Shown here in pieces: positions 36,889 through 49,171 of a stretch of 64,000 nt of DNA. This stretch comes from Taeniopygia guttata (lineage: Eukaryota; Chordata; Aves; Passeriformes; Estrildidae), in NCBI RefSeq assembly GCF_048771995.1, contig NC_133027.1, positions 60,697,501 to 60,761,500 of the forward strand, read 5' to 3'. The notes under the pieces are model-generated. The model worked only from the letters and a program-made list of their open reading frames with translations. It did not search any database and was not told where the DNA came from. The number at the start of each line of letters is the position of its first letter. The first letter of the stretch is position 1. The position numbers and the translations under genes were made by a program.

Positions 36889-36967
36889 GTGTATGATGAA
36901 ATAGAAATTTGTCCATTAAATGTTTATCATGTTCATCTTGCAAAGACTGAAAACATAAGTGATTATG
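36889..36967 (+). CDS. TIAM2: TIAM2 coding exon 10 (entry into PDZ domain)
   Basis: This exon encodes about residues 901-926 plus one base: VYDEIEICPLNVYHVHLAKT then ENISDY. It matches mammalian VYDEIEVFPLNVYDVQLTKTG. It forms the first strand of the PDZ domain; with the next exon it makes the ligand-binding loop DYGFAV, the TIAM version of the PDZ GLGF motif. Acceptor tctaacag (AG 36887-36888); donor G then gtaagc at 36968. 79 nt, phase 0 to phase 1. The open frame continuing to 37173 is intron read-through. Confidence 0.96.
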
Positions 36968-37895
36968 GTAAGCTCTCAGGAATTCTTCTTTTTATTCTTT
37001 TCATTGCTTACTTTCTCTCTTTGGGACTTTCATTTCTGAGAGCAGACAGAGCCATCCTTGATAGCTCAAAGTATGAGTCTGCCAAGAACTCAAGGCATTA
37101 TAACAAAGACCCAAACGGATTGTTTTACACTGGCAAGTGCATTTCTTATGTCTTAGAAGGGTCCATTTTCTAATTTTCCTAAAGTGGCCAAATAATTGAA
37201 GCATGGGCTTGTCAGAAATACAAATGTCCTTTTCCAGGACTAATATGAGTACTCTCAGTCAAGTCAGGTACTGGACAAGGTCTGCCTTTTCTGGTTTTTC
37301 GGTCATGGAATCCTCTGTTGGTACAGTATACTTTGGAAAAGAAAGTATACTTTGGAAATAATTCTAACAGGTTTTTTGTCCATGGGAGATAGTTATGCCT
37401 AGGAATAATATATCCTTGCAAGGATACCTTTGCAAGGCAGCTTTATGCTGTGCTTTAGCTGCAAGTCAGTTTTAAATTATTATTTTCTGGCCTTTCCCAC
37501 TCATTAGTCTAGCATAATTTGTTGCTTTATAGTTTGGGTTTCCACTTTTTGGAATTGTTTAAAACACCTCTATGTCTGATGGAAAATCTGTAGAGCTCTT
37601 ATTGTAAAGATGGACTGTGCTGTGTTATGGAAATGTCATGAAGCTGAGGTACAAAATATTTCCTTTGAAACTTTGTTTTTTACATCACAGCATGGCATTT
37701 TCTGGGAGTTGAAAAGTCTTACTAATTTTAACAGGTCTTACAATGACTGGGTAACCATGTGATAATTTCTATATGCTTTATGGGTATGTTCTCATGAAAA
37801 GTATCTTCCTTCTCATGTAAAGTGTAGTAAATACAGGAAATAAAAGAAAAATGTTCTCAAAAAAGTTTATTTGATTTAATCCTCTTTTACTTCAG
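36968..37895 (+). other. TIAM2: TIAM2 intron 10
   Basis: A 0.9 kb phase-1 intron. It holds two copies of agtatactttggaaa (37325-37339, 37344-37358) and a perfect 16-bp palindrome (37411-37426). There is no exon or interspersed repeat. Confidence 0.85.
37411..37426. repeat. perfect 16-bp palindrome
   Basis: The sequence tatccttgcaaggata equals its own reverse complement. It is followed by a further partial copy, cctttgcaagg. A site like this could bind a dimeric factor, but nothing else supports that. Confidence 0.85.
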
Positions 37896-37988
37896 GATTT
37901 GCTGTCACAGCCCAAGTGGCTGAGAATGAACATCTCACCCATATCTTTGTAAGTGATGTTCTCCCTGATGGACTGGCATACAAGGAAG
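37896..37988 (+). CDS. TIAM2: TIAM2 coding exon 11 (PDZ domain)
   Basis: This exon encodes residues 927-957 plus one base: GFAVTAQVAENEHLTHIFVS then DVLPDGLAYKE. The Gly-Phe at the start completes the YGFAV carboxylate-binding loop; DVLPDGLA is the helix region conserved in mammalian TIAM2. The PDZ domain in this family binds C-termini of transmembrane adhesion proteins such as syndecans and neurexin-like proteins. Acceptor tttacttcag (AG 37894-37895); donor G then gtattg at 37989. 93 nt, phase 1 to phase 1. Confidence 0.96.
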
Positions 37989-38997
37989 GTATTGTATCCT
38001 GTTTGTGTTTAAAACTATTCTTCATTACCTTGAGTCCAAAAATTTGAAGGAGTTTTAGGGATGCTGTCTCAAATATTTATTGGCTTTTACTGGTCACAGT
38101 TTTCTTTCCTGAAGACCATGGAAAATATGTAATAGTAGGAATAATTGTGTATACAGAGTAACTGAATTATCCTTTCAGTGTAGTGGGGACAATTCTTGTT
38201 CACCCTTGGAGACAAAGTCTGTGTTCAGCCATCCAACTGAGTGCTTTTGCACAGAGGAACAAACTGGAGAAAAAGTTCATCTCACACTAGGGAACTTCGT
38301 GGGCTTGATCAGCTTCTATGACCCATTGCTTCCACTTTTTCTGGCAAAAGCCTTCCTCCCCAGAATAGTTTTCTGCATACATTTCTGTGAGCACCTTCCC
38401 ACTGTGCTGCTCAGAAACTGTGCCTCTCTTCATCAGCATGTGTGAGGATCATGTGGGTTCTGCTATCTGAAAAATAGCCCCAGAGAAATAGAGACAGAGA
38501 TCTGAATATGCTACCTGATGGTAATATCTGCTTGGTTTTGCTGACTTGGAAAGATAACACTTGCCACTGTTTAGATTTATATAAAAGCTGATAAAAACCT
38601 CCATCCTTAGTTGCAGCTTTGCATGAATGATTTGATCTGTGTGACTAGTGCCTTGTTCTTCACAGCTGATGAAATATGTGTTATGGTGCTGTATAGTGAT
38701 GGTATCTAGTTTGAGAGGTGCCTCCCACCCACCCAATTCTGTAGCATCTTTAAACAAAACCAACTTGATTGCTGTACTGTGGGTAGCACCTATCAAAATA
38801 AGCAAGCATGAGGTCAATCTGTAGAATTACAGCACAAATAAAGCTCCCATTGGTTCTAATAGTCTTGTGGTAGGATTAGGCTATTTGAATTCAAACCAAA
38901 AAGATAAAAGGCAAGTCAGCATAAGGTTTGAGTTGTGACTCTTTTTATATTATATGACCTACTTTTTTTTCCTTTCTTTGTTTTCACATGCTGCCAG
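37989..38997 (+). other. TIAM2: TIAM2 intron 11
   Basis: A 1.0 kb phase-1 intron of unique sequence. The open frames at 38206-38445 (plus) and 38449-38817 (minus) have no recognisable homology. Confidence 0.85.
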
Positions 38998-39258
38998 GGC
39001 TCCGAGTAGGTAATGAAATCCTGAGCATAAATGGAGAGGCTGTGTCTGATCTTGATCTCAGGCAGATGGAGTTACTGTTTTCAGAGAGAAGTGTAATGCT
39101 TACAGTGAGAATGAGCCATTATGGTACCCAGCAACCCTTATGTGTGTCCTGGTCAGATGGTGACATTTCCAGAGACCCAAAGAGTTTGTTGCCCCCTCCA
39201 AACCAGTCACAGCTCCTGGAAGAATTTCTAGATAACTTCAAAAAGAATACAGCAAATG
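38998..39258 (+). CDS. TIAM2: TIAM2 coding exon 12 (end of PDZ domain and linker to DH domain)
   Basis: This exon encodes about residues 958-1044 plus one base. It opens GLRVGNEILSINGEAVSDLD, the second half of the PDZ fold (GNEI...NG is a PDZ hallmark), and ends the domain at SVMLTVRM. The linker has SLLPPPNQSQLLEEFLDNFK then KNTAN, nearly identical to mammalian TIAM2. Acceptor catgctgccag (AG 38996-38997); donor G then gtaaga at 39259. 261 nt, phase 1 to phase 1. The Met-initiated open frame starting at 38988 begins inside the intron and is not a real start. Confidence 0.97.
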
Positions 39259-41204
39259 GTAAGAGATTGACAATAATTCTATTACTTCCACCTCACTTCA
39301 AATATCACTGTTTTTTAAAACTCAGTCATGATTACAATTGCTTGCCTTAAAAACACAAGTACAAAGTGCTTAAGCTCCATTGGTACTCAATATCTATCTG
39401 TTATTATTTTTTAGGGAGCAGAAAGGGAACAGAATATGATTATGTCTGCAGGGAAATGATAATATTTTAATCTGTTTGTCGTTACCATCCAGTATTATCA
39501 AGTGTTCTTTTAACTGTTCTGTGTCATCTCGAGTATCTCCAACACATCCATTTCCCAGGCATCAGTGGTTGAAATAATGTGATGGCTTTCAGAAGCAGAG
39601 TATTGCTCTGTGTTTGACATGCTTTCTGTGTGGCAAAGTACCACTTACATTAAGGGTATCTTCAATGCAGTGGTCATCATCACCTCAGAAAGGAATCATT
39701 GAGCTCTGCTCCCATCCAGTGATATTGCACTCCTGTTGGGTACAGTGGCCATTATGTAGAATAAAACCTATGAAAAGAGCCTTTGTGGGGATTGTTCTGC
39801 TTCTTCCTGCTCACATTCCTTACTCAATGTAATACCATTGTTTTAAGCACTGAGTGGAGGATGAATCTGAACAGTGCTATGTCAGGGTGAGATCCTGGTG
39901 GGTTGCCCACTGGTGAGGAGCACCAGGCAGGGAAGATGCCTATGTGGTAAGGAATGCTCCTTGGATGGCATCACAAACCCCCAGCCCCAAGAAGGTGCCA
40001 ATGCCCACTGCTGGGTTGCCTTTTCAGCTGGAAATAGGAGGTGGCACATAGAGGGGCTCTGCCACTGTGGGTGGAGGCGAGCCGTGAACTCCCTTCCCTT
40101 CCTTTATCTGATATTAACTTCACTGGAGAACCACATCTTGTGATACCAGAACACTTGTGAATGTCTGTCTGAAATAGAAAGTATGTGGGGCTTCGCTCCC
40201 CTTTCTTCCCACGCCTTGACTATTTTTCAAACAAGGTAGAAGCAAATTTAACAAGACTTTCAGTGTAAAAGGTGCAGTTTCGTCGCTATTACTCTGGAGG
40301 GTGCTAGTAAAATTCTGCAGGAAAGTGCAGTGCTGTGTGAAGGGAGAGCAAGAGATACAAAAAGAGATCACTGATTTTTTTGCATATAATTATGATGGCA
40401 AATGTTTTCTGACTAGAATTTTTTTTCGTAATTAAAAATGTGAGAAGAGAAAGGATCACATAGGAGAAGTTGTTAGAGTGGATTTAATTATAAAGCAATT
40501 TTATTAGGTCATCTTTTGAAATTAAAAGAAATCTGAACACAAGATTTGTGATTCAGTAAGTAGCATCTCTCTCAGGGGCCTTATTTCAATTTAAAATGCC
40601 ATTAAATTGACTAGTGGCACATAAAAGTTAGTGTCATAAACCAAAAAATTATGATAGAGCTAATTAATTGCATAATTATATCAGGGCTATCATCAAGCTT
40701 GTTGGCTTGATATCATAGACCAGCATTACCTCGAGTATTCAGTGTAATAAATGTATGTGTCCATTCACTAGATTCCTCATTCCTCAGGGATAAATTTGCA
40801 ACCTGTGCAAATATTCCATTATAATAGGAAATTACTGTAGTATGTATTATACTTTAAGCACTAGTGGATAAAGGGACATAGTATATTTGCTTTTCTGCTT
40901 AAAGGCAGTTAAGGAAGATTTATTTTATTCTGAAAGGGAACAAATAGTTCTAAATTAAGCTTTGTGAGAAGAACTTTTATGTTAATTGAATTCAGTGCTT
41001 ACTGTCTGATTACCTGATCAGTTCAAATGGAAACAGAAGAAAATGGCATTACTTTGAATTAATAGATAATCATAAAGGGTTTAACTGTTCTGTGTCCTGT
41101 TACTCAGGAATTGAATAAGATTTTAGATTAGTGGAGGGGATATTTAATGATCCAAGCAGGGATTTGGAGGCCAAGGACTCTTAAATTCGTATCCAATCTT
41201 AGGA

Positions 41205-42490
41205 AATTCATACAATCATTATGGTTGAAAAGAACTTTAAGGTCATCAAGTCCAATGTTTGCCATGCCAACCAAAACACAGCACTCAGTGCCACATCCAG
41301 CTATTCGTTGAACACTTCTGGGGATGGTGACTCCTCTACATCCCTGTGCATCCCATTCCAATGCTTAACCAACTGCCTTTTCAGTGGAGAAATATTTCCT
41401 GATGTCCAACCTGAACATTCCCTCATGCAGCTTGAGGTCATTTCCTCTTGTCCTGTTACTTGCTCTCTGGGAGAAGAGGTCAACCCCTATCTGGCTACAC
41501 CCTCCTTTCAGAGAGTTGTAGAGAACAACAAAGTCTTCTCTGGGCCTTATTGTCTCCAGGTTAAACACCCCCAGCTCCCTCAGCCATTCCTCATATGAGT
41601 CACTCTCCAGACCCTTCCCCAGCTCCGTTGCCCTTCTCTGGACACGCTCCAGCCCCTCAATGTCCTCCCTGTAGTGAGGGGCCCAGAACTGATCACAGGA
41701 TTCGAGGCACAGCCTCACCAGTGCCGAGTACAGGGGGACAATCCCTGCCCTGCTCCTGCTGGCCACACATTTGCTGATCCAGGGCAGGATGCCATTGGCC
41801 TTTGTGGCTACCTGGGCACAACTGGCTCATGCTCAGCTGCTGTCACCAGATACCCCAGGTGCTTTTCTGCCAGGCCACTTTCCAGCCACTCTTTCCCCAG
41901 CCTGTAGCCCTGCATGGGGTTGTTGTGACCCAAGGACAGAACCTGGCACTTGGCCTTGTTGGACCTCGTGCCACTGGCCTCAGCCCACTGGTCCAGAGAT
42001 CCCCTTGCAGAGTCTTCCTGCCCTCCAGCAGATCAACACTCCAACCCAATTTGGTGTCCCCTGAAAACTGACTGAGGGGCATTTCATCCCCTTGTGCAGA
42101 TCACTGATAATATATTAAACAGGACTGGCCCCAGCACTGAGCCCAACTAACACCACCCATAGCTAGCCTACAGCTGGATATAGCTCCATTCACCACCACT
42201 GGCTGGGCCCAGCTTTCCAGCCACCTATCCAGTGAAGAGTGCACTTGTCTGAGCCATGGGCTGGCAGTTCCTCCAGAAGAATTTTGTGGGAGACTGTATC
42301 AAAGCCTTTACTGAAAGCGAGGTTGGCCATGTCAAACAGCCTTTCCCTCATCCACTGGGTGGGTCACCTTGTCATAAAAGGAGGTCAGGTTGTTCAACGA
42401 GCAGGACATGGCTTTCCTAAACCTGTGTTAGCTCTCCTAAACCATGCTTTTCTTAAACCTGTCCCCTGGTTATCCTGTTTAATACTGTTC
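41205..42490 (-). mobile_element. CR1 LINE, 5'-truncated, antisense to TIAM2
   Basis: The plus strand reads as the reverse complement of an avian CR1 retroposon. Its 3' tail lies near 41213, and the sequence runs through the ORF2 C-terminal part to about 42490. On the minus strand at 41365-41766 a 133-codon frame has the typical CR1 reverse-transcriptase C-terminal region: [40 protein letters not shown] and [20 protein letters not shown]. Further upstream coding parts are interrupted by stops and frame changes. It is an inactive partial copy of about 1.3 kb in intron 12. The edges are approximate. Confidence 0.95.
41365..41766 (-). pseudogene. remnant of CR1 ORF2 (reverse transcriptase C-terminal part)
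   Basis: This is the longest surviving open frame inside the CR1 copy. It covers the region after the polymerase palm, where CR1 ORF2 carries the [17 protein letters not shown] motif and the RTRGN..KL..G.FRLDIRK motif. The conserved polymerase catalytic motif and the upstream endonuclease are absent from the copy, so it cannot encode a functional enzyme. The ATG is incidental. Confidence 0.92.
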
Positions 42491-43416
42491 TGTCTGCTTG
42501 GGTAGAGTTTAGTGAGTCACTCTTAAGACCACAGTTTTCAAAAATAATTTCTAACATTTGCTTGTCCATATTGAGTCTGTTCTTCTGAAGTAGCACCTTT
42601 GAAAGTCAGTTAGTGCTGGAAGAGGGGACCTTTTTAAAAACATCAAGCTCAAGTTGGCTGAAGCTACATATCAGGAGTTAAAAAAACTCAATGCTTCTGC
42701 TGTTGCCTCGGTGTTTTTAGAAATTAACCCTGTCTGTCTAGAGTGCTATGAGGATTAACGAGCTAAAATTAACAAAGTGCTTAGAAAATGGAAATTTTCA
42801 GCACTGAGTCACACAGTAATGCCCTGCCTAGTGGTTGGTGATAACCATCATCCAAAAGCAAAACAGAACTTACTTAAAATCACTGGCTTCATATAACTTG
42901 GAGAGTAATATTTTGTGCATATTTGTTTATAGTTTTGTAACTATTTGTCATAACTCTGATGAATGCCTTTTCCTATGTATTCTGCTGTAGTGAGGATACC
43001 AAATTATACCTCGTGGCAAACCATGGCAGCTTTTACTGTACAGAAGGGAAGTGATTGACTTTCTCCAAAGCCACTAATTCTGCCACTCCTGAAAATTATT
43101 CCCAGGGAATTTTTGGTGAGAGTGATTCATTTTCTCCAAGAAGTCGTTATACCCTTGTAGCTGAATTTTGGAACTGCTGTGGTTGTATCATTTGATCTCA
43201 CACATGGCACCACTATGTTCCTGCTGCTTAGCTGCTTGGCAAGTAACAAGCTTATCCTGGAAAAAAAAATGAGATTAAATACTTTTAAAAAATGCATTCA
43301 TAAATGTGGAGCAACTGAATTTGATCCAAGCCACAGTGTCAAGAAACTTAAAGAAATATTTATGTAGAATTAAAAAAAATGAGGAAGTTGGAATGAAGTT
43401 CTTACAGCTGTGGAGC

Positions 43417-43443
43417 AAAAAAAAAAAAAAAAAAAAAAAAAAA
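43417..43443. repeat. A27 homopolymer
   Basis: Twenty-seven consecutive A in intron 12, 0.9 kb downstream of the CR1 copy; no recognisable source element adjoins it. Confidence 0.9.
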
Positions 43444-43929
43444 GTGGCTCATTTTAGGATGGCGTGGATATTTGAGGAAAAAAAAGCAGAGAAGGCACAA
43501 GAATTGAAAACTATATTTAGGGCAATGTTGTGTGGGTCTATGGTAACTCTATAGATATACCATATCTATGGTAAGAGGCAGGAGGTAGCATTAGTAGGTG
43601 TGAAAATTGATTGCCTGTCAGAGTTGAGCAATTTTTCTTTTTCTTCAGCAAGTGTGGTTTTGCCAAAAAAGCTGTCGTTTTTGTGTAGCTGACACTGTTA
43701 AAATCAACTCTAATTTGTAAATAGAACTATGTGATTAAAAAGCAAAAAAGCAAAAAAAAAAAAGAGGTGGGATGGCAGGTTGGAAATGCTTTAACAAGTT
43801 TCCATGATGAAACACTTTCATCTCTGAGGGTTAGAAAGTTAAATGGGAAAGAAACCACTTTAAAAAAGAAAAAAAAAGAAGGAAAGAAGAAAATTAAAAA
43901 GTAAAAAATAAACAGACATATTGTTCCTG

Positions 43930-44224
43930 TGCTCCGTGTCGTATTGTAGGTTAGGGTGCTTACCTTCTGTGCAGGGTCTTTCTGGCCCATCTTTCTGCAA
44001 GTGTAGTCCCAGGAGCAGCGAAGAAGTCTTGGGTGCTGCTGACAAGGAGGAGGCTTGCTCCTCCTCCTCTTCCTCTAGCCCCATAGCACTCCTCCCACTC
44101 CTGAGCTGGCAGCAGCACTTGCTGCAGCCCCTGCAGCTAATCAAGGAGAAATCTTTCTCCCAGCCCCCTCGAACTCAGGGAGTTGAACTGATGGTGCAGA
44201 GTTCTGACAAGGGCCAGAGCCAGG
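43930..44224 (+). other. GC-richer segment ending in a consensus splice donor
   Basis: Compared with the flanking A-rich intron, this segment is rich in G and C. It carries a 5'-terminal open frame (from 43921) that stays open to a strong donor, CCAG then gtaagg at 44225. It contains a polyserine-like stretch from a CTCCTC repeat and an 8-bp hairpin (44045-44065). No domain is recognised. It could be an alternative first exon, a fragment of an unrecognised repeat, or neutral sequence. Confidence 0.25.
44045..44065. repeat. 8-bp inverted repeat, aggaggag / ctcctcct
   Basis: Perfect arms at 44045-44052 and 44058-44065 around the loop gcttg, at the junction of a purine-rich and a pyrimidine-rich stretch. 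Confidence 0.8.
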
Positions 44225-45527
44225 TAAGGAGGAGGAGGAGTGGGGAGCAGGCAGGTGCCAGGGGAGAGGTGGTTGCAAGGAGAGCTACTCTCAGAGGTGG
44301 AAAGTTCTCTTTCATTTGAGCTGCCCAGAGAACACTGCTCTAGCCACTTTGGAGCAAGCGTTTTGCCCTCTGCTTTCCTTCCTCTTGCACTAATGCCTGG
44401 GCAGCAGTGTAGTCTGGGACATGCAGGTTTGAGTCACTCCTGCTGAAGCTATTTTGTGCTGTATAAGGCACGGCTGGAGTCAGGGAGGGAGAGAGTCAGG
44501 CTTCATGCTTTTTGACAAATGGCTGGGCTGTGTGCTGGAGAGGAGCAATTACATTTTAGCTCCTGATCTGCTAAACATTGAGCTATTTTTGCTAAGTGTC
44601 AGTGCTTCAGGAGGAGGATCAGTAATTTGAATCCTCACATGGGAAGTGGCTCTTCTGTTCACCCAAGACATGTGCAGCATCTGATTTTAATCTTAGTAAG
44701 CATCCACAGGAGCAAAGCACATCAGTTGGCCACAAGTTTAATTTTTAGATGACTGAATTATTAAAAAAAATTACCTTGATAATAACAACTGATTTGGATT
44801 CAATTCCAAGGTAATTCCTGTTTCAAATGCACTTTGCTAGGTGCTCTAGATGCCTCTGTAAAGTGTAGTTACAACTCACTGCTTCTCCAGAAAACTTTGC
44901 TCCATCTCAGCTTTGTCAGATACCACCAAGTTGAGGGAGGAAATGGAAGACAGAGGTTGGCTCTGCTGCCATCTGTCTCTCTGCATGTCACTGTGCACAC
45001 CTTTCCACATAGCACCCTGTACATCCTCTTTCAGGCCCAACGTTCCCTGAATATCAGAAAGACCTGCATGTCCTTCTTAAGAGAAGCGATAAAGTTGGGA
45101 GGCTGTTGACACTAAGGTGGCCTCTAGCTCCCACAGATGGGGCTGTGCCTGGACCACTGACTGAGTCCACTCTGCTTCTTGCTGTTTGCCCATAGTTTTT
45201 TGTAAATGTCTTTAATGTATTGCTGAAATAATTTCTTAAACTAAAGTAAAACTTAAACTGAAAAGCATTTCTAAAATTACTTCTACTTTTACTTCTGCCC
45301 AAATCAGGTCCTATTTGTTTGCCTGGATGCTCTTTCAATATATAAATTCTCTTTGTTGTGCTACAGGACATCTCCTTCCTTGTGCTTTTTATGTGAGGTA
45401 CTAAAGAAATGTGGTTTTAGTCTTTCACACAAAATTCCTTTGAGCTCAGAAGAGCTGAATATTGCTTCTTAGTTTCTCAAGTCCCAAGAATACCCACAGT
45501 CCTCTTAGATAATGGGCCCTGATCTCT

Positions 45528-45549
45528 GGGTTAGTTGTGGGTTAGTTGT
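45528..45549 (+). repeat. 11-bp tandem duplication gggttagttgt
   Basis: Two exact head-to-tail copies of an 11-mer. A minor local duplication in intron 12. Confidence 0.85.
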
Positions 45550-48500
45550 GTAGATCTGCACACATTGCTCCCTCTTGCCTGGTGGATCTAATACCAGGCA
45601 CATGATGGTTTTCTGTGGTGTAAGGCAATGTACTGGGAAAGCCTCTCTGTAAAGCATGAAGCTGTCTGTGTACAAGTGAGGAGAGTCTAGAAGATAAAGT
45701 TTTGGGGATGCACCTAGGTAAGTTTAGTGAAGTTGTCATACAAGAGGACACTGGAGTTTCTGCTCCAGGGTTTCCATCATGAAGGGCCATGTCTGGGTAA
45801 ACATCAAGAGGTGTTTGGAGACATAGAATTCTTCAAGGCCTTCAAATAAAAGCAGTGTTTTTATTTTAAACGATCTTTGGCCAGAGAAAGATTATTAGAA
45901 ATTTGGTGATAAGTCAGCTGAGGAAAAATTTAAAGATTATCCTATTCCATTTTGAATTAGATTGTTTACAATCCTTGTGCCTAGCTAAGTCTGTTCTAGA
46001 AATTTATTTGTGTGATGGTTGAAAAGCAGTCTTCTAATTGCCAGCATAGACATATTCCTAGCCAGTGGAATGACTGATCAGTATATGAGTATCTGCTGGC
46101 ATTTGCCATTACTTAAGTAGCTCTAGCTCACAACTATTTGTTGTCAACCCCTTCTCCACACTTCCACATTTTTCTTTCATGTTTCCAACTCATGAGTCTC
46201 AGCTTATAGAAGCAATTGTTCTTACAGGTCCCTGAAACTGTCTTACATGTGATTTCATTCTAGGACTGTGCCTTCATCTTCAAGGCCATCCACATGTCCT
46301 TTATGCATCTCCAGTCATGCTACTAATTAATGCTCTGTACTAACTTTGAATGATTTGAGTATTTAATGGAGTACTTACTATCGTACTTTCTTTGCTGAGA
46401 CAAATAATGAAAATACCAAATAAAATTAGTCCCCAACCCACTTTGGACAAAATCTACAATCTAGCCTTTCCCAGGCCTAGGAGTTAATTCAGACAAATCT
46501 ATTCTTATCTTACCTGCTAGCCAGTTCTGTCTTGTTTTGATTCCTATCCTTTTAATTTTGGTTACCATTTCCCTAGGGATATTATAAAAGTTTCCTGTTT
46601 ATTTTTTTATTTTTTATTTTGTAACTAAGATTCCAGAAGGTTATTTTTACCCTTTTTTTTTTTCTTTAAAAAATATTTTATTGAAGGCAGATGCCAGATT
46701 AGTTTGATGGAATCTTCTTGCCCATAATGTATATATGTTATAGTCCATTTATCTTCAGAATTCTGATTTTTATTTCTTTGAATTTATTGTGAAAGCCTAA
46801 GGTTACTACATTAGGTTGTATTTTCCAAACTTAGATTACCCCAGCATTCTCATTCTTTCCTTAAACATAGGTATTGGATGCTATTCACCAGCTGTAAAGC
46901 CTCATCCTCTTTTCCCCATCATCAGTTGAAAAATTTATTGAAATCCTTGCTCCTGAGTTTCAATTTCATGTGCCAGGTTTTATATGTTGAGAGCTAAAGT
47001 TTAGTCTTCTGCTCAGTTGCTTGAGTGCAGCATGACTTGCACCCACCTCAGACATGGTCATTTCTGATCATTAATTGCTGTCCTGCCTTACTTGTCCTTG
47101 TTGATTACAGACATATTTTAGCCTGGTTCAGCCAAGCCCTCTAGGACTAGTTTTACCATGGCCTTCAGAGTCATACTCTGTTTGTTTTAGTGAGTGTTTG
47201 GTGAGGTGGTAAGTGGATCAAGTTGAAGTCAGGGATACCAAGAAAGACTCACAGCTGCTAACTGTTAATCAAGCATCTCCCATTAGCTGAGACAGCCTGG
47301 GTGCACAGCATGATTCGGAGAAAACATGTGACTTCATCTCTCTTACCCTCTCTCTCCTGCAGCTGAGGATAGTTATCAAGTAATGCACAGAGCTGCTCCT
47401 CCTCACAGATTTGAAAATGATGCCCTGCCATGGTCTTAGTTTGTCTTGGAGTGAGAGACTGAGTACATATAATTTTTCTGTGTTGTCTTCTCATGTAGAT
47501 GTAGAAGGAATTTTTATTCAATTTATCATTTTCTTTGGAGCAGCAGGTGGAAACACTTCGTCTTGCTGTAGTTTGAAAAAAAGAGGTGGTTACACCACCT
47601 ACACAGTGCTTGACATTTGATAACACTTGACATCCTTGTGATGGTTATTTGGCATTTTTTAAATCAGTGAGAGCAGTCTGAAATGGAACAAGTTCTGATG
47701 CGTTATGAAAAGAGAGCTATGATTAAAGAAATAGCATCCTCAGTTCCTACTCTCTCCTCATGATGATTCTGCCTTTGCAGTGAGCAGCTGAACTGGTAAG
47801 AACATCGATGACTTGAAAGTAATTAAGGCTTCTTTGTTAATTAAACAGAAGAAGAAAGATAAGTGACATTTGCATTTGTTAATGGCTTCTTTATGGCAAA
47901 TGAATTGCCGGATGGTCGATGTTGATGTTTTCGAGTTGATTTCCTTTGGATTCTTGGCTGGGATTGCAGGAGAGATTATTATTGTCTCACACATCTGCTA
48001 ACCGATGAGTTTCTATTGTACCTCACTGCTCACAAACACATGAATAACTTCCACATTCACCACTTGTACGTGTATCACTGCATCAACATGGGAAGAAACA
48101 TTCCCATAGGCATACAGAGCTCTTGGATATGCTGCATGTGTTTGTTTTTCAAACCAACTGTCCCATCTGTGTGCTCTGTGCCTGCTTTTAATTGAGTGTT
48201 GAACAGTGAGGAACACGACTTAACAAGTATGTTTTCTCTCATGTTTTAGTGGTTACAGTGTAAGTTCTCTTGAATGGTTGGGTCGCTTACCTGCCTGCCA
48301 GCAAGACACAATATTGCGGGAGTAATGGCATTCTTTGGTGATGCTGTTGGTAGCTAAAGGCACTGAGTGTGTTCATAGTACTTGGTGGTTCTTTGCTAGA
48401 AACTAAGAAAAATGTTTAGTATGCATTTCATGTGATGTAGTTTAAGCTTTTCACATAGAGGCACTCTTTTCCCCCCTATGCTTTTCTGGGAATCCTAGCA

Positions 48501-48700
48501 TTTATCTGTTGCTGCTTCTCTTCTTTTTTGCAACAAAGCTGATTGTACTGGGTTTGTGTTGAAAAGTCTTGGTAGCAGGGGTCTACAGGGGGGACTTCTG
48601 TGAGAAGCTTCTAGATGCTTCCCAGTGCCAGCTGGCTCCAATATGGACTCACCACTGGCCAAGGCTGAGCCCATCAGCAGTGGTCATAGCTCTTCTGGGA

Positions 48701-48710
48701 TATTTAAAAA
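48701..48710 (+). promoter_or_regulatory. TATA-like element in the LTR
   Basis: tatttaaaaa sits about 157 bp inside the LTR on the plus strand, followed by a G-rich run. Its position fits the U3 promoter of a retroviral LTR. Activity is not shown. Confidence 0.5.
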
Positions 48711-48973
48711 GGGGGGGAGAAACCCTGTATGATCACAGCTGGAGGGAGGAGTGAGAATATCTGAGAAAAACAACTCTCCAGACACCAAGGTCAGTGAAGA
48801 AGGAAGGGCTGGGATGTGCTCTGGGTGCTGGACAGATCTTGCAGCCCTTAGTGCAGACCATGGTGAGGCAGCTGTTCCACTGCAGCCCACAGAGATCCAC
48901 CTGCTGCCTGTGGAAGACTTGCACCACAGCAGACGGATGCGGGAAGAAGGCTGTGACCCCAAGTGAAGCCCAT

Positions 48974-49171
48974 GCTGGAGCAGGTTTGCTAGCCAGATTT
49001 GTGACCCTGTGGGAGATCCACCCTGGAGCAGTTTGTTCCAGAAGGCCTGCACCCTGTGTGAGGGATCCACTCTGGAGCAGTTTGTGAAGAACTGCAGCCC
49101 ATGAGATGGAGTCATGCTGGAGAAGTTCAAGGAGGACTGTCTTCCATGGGAGGGTCTCCATGTTGGAGCAG
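48974..49171 (+). repeat. internal tandem repeats of the LTR (about 45-49 bp period)
   Basis: A motif ctggagcag or a close variant recurs at 48974, 49023, 49072, 49117 and about 49163, spaced 49, 49, 45 and 46 bp. Each is followed by a diverged partner segment of the type 'ttgtgaagaactgcagccca'. This minisatellite-like block lies between the TATA-like element and the polyadenylation signals. Confidence 0.8.

Noticed and set aside
38988..39350. Independent small gene starting at the ATG at 38988
   Set aside because: That ATG is part of the pyrimidine-rich acceptor region of intron 11. The coding part is the PDZ exon of TIAM2, and the tail is intron.
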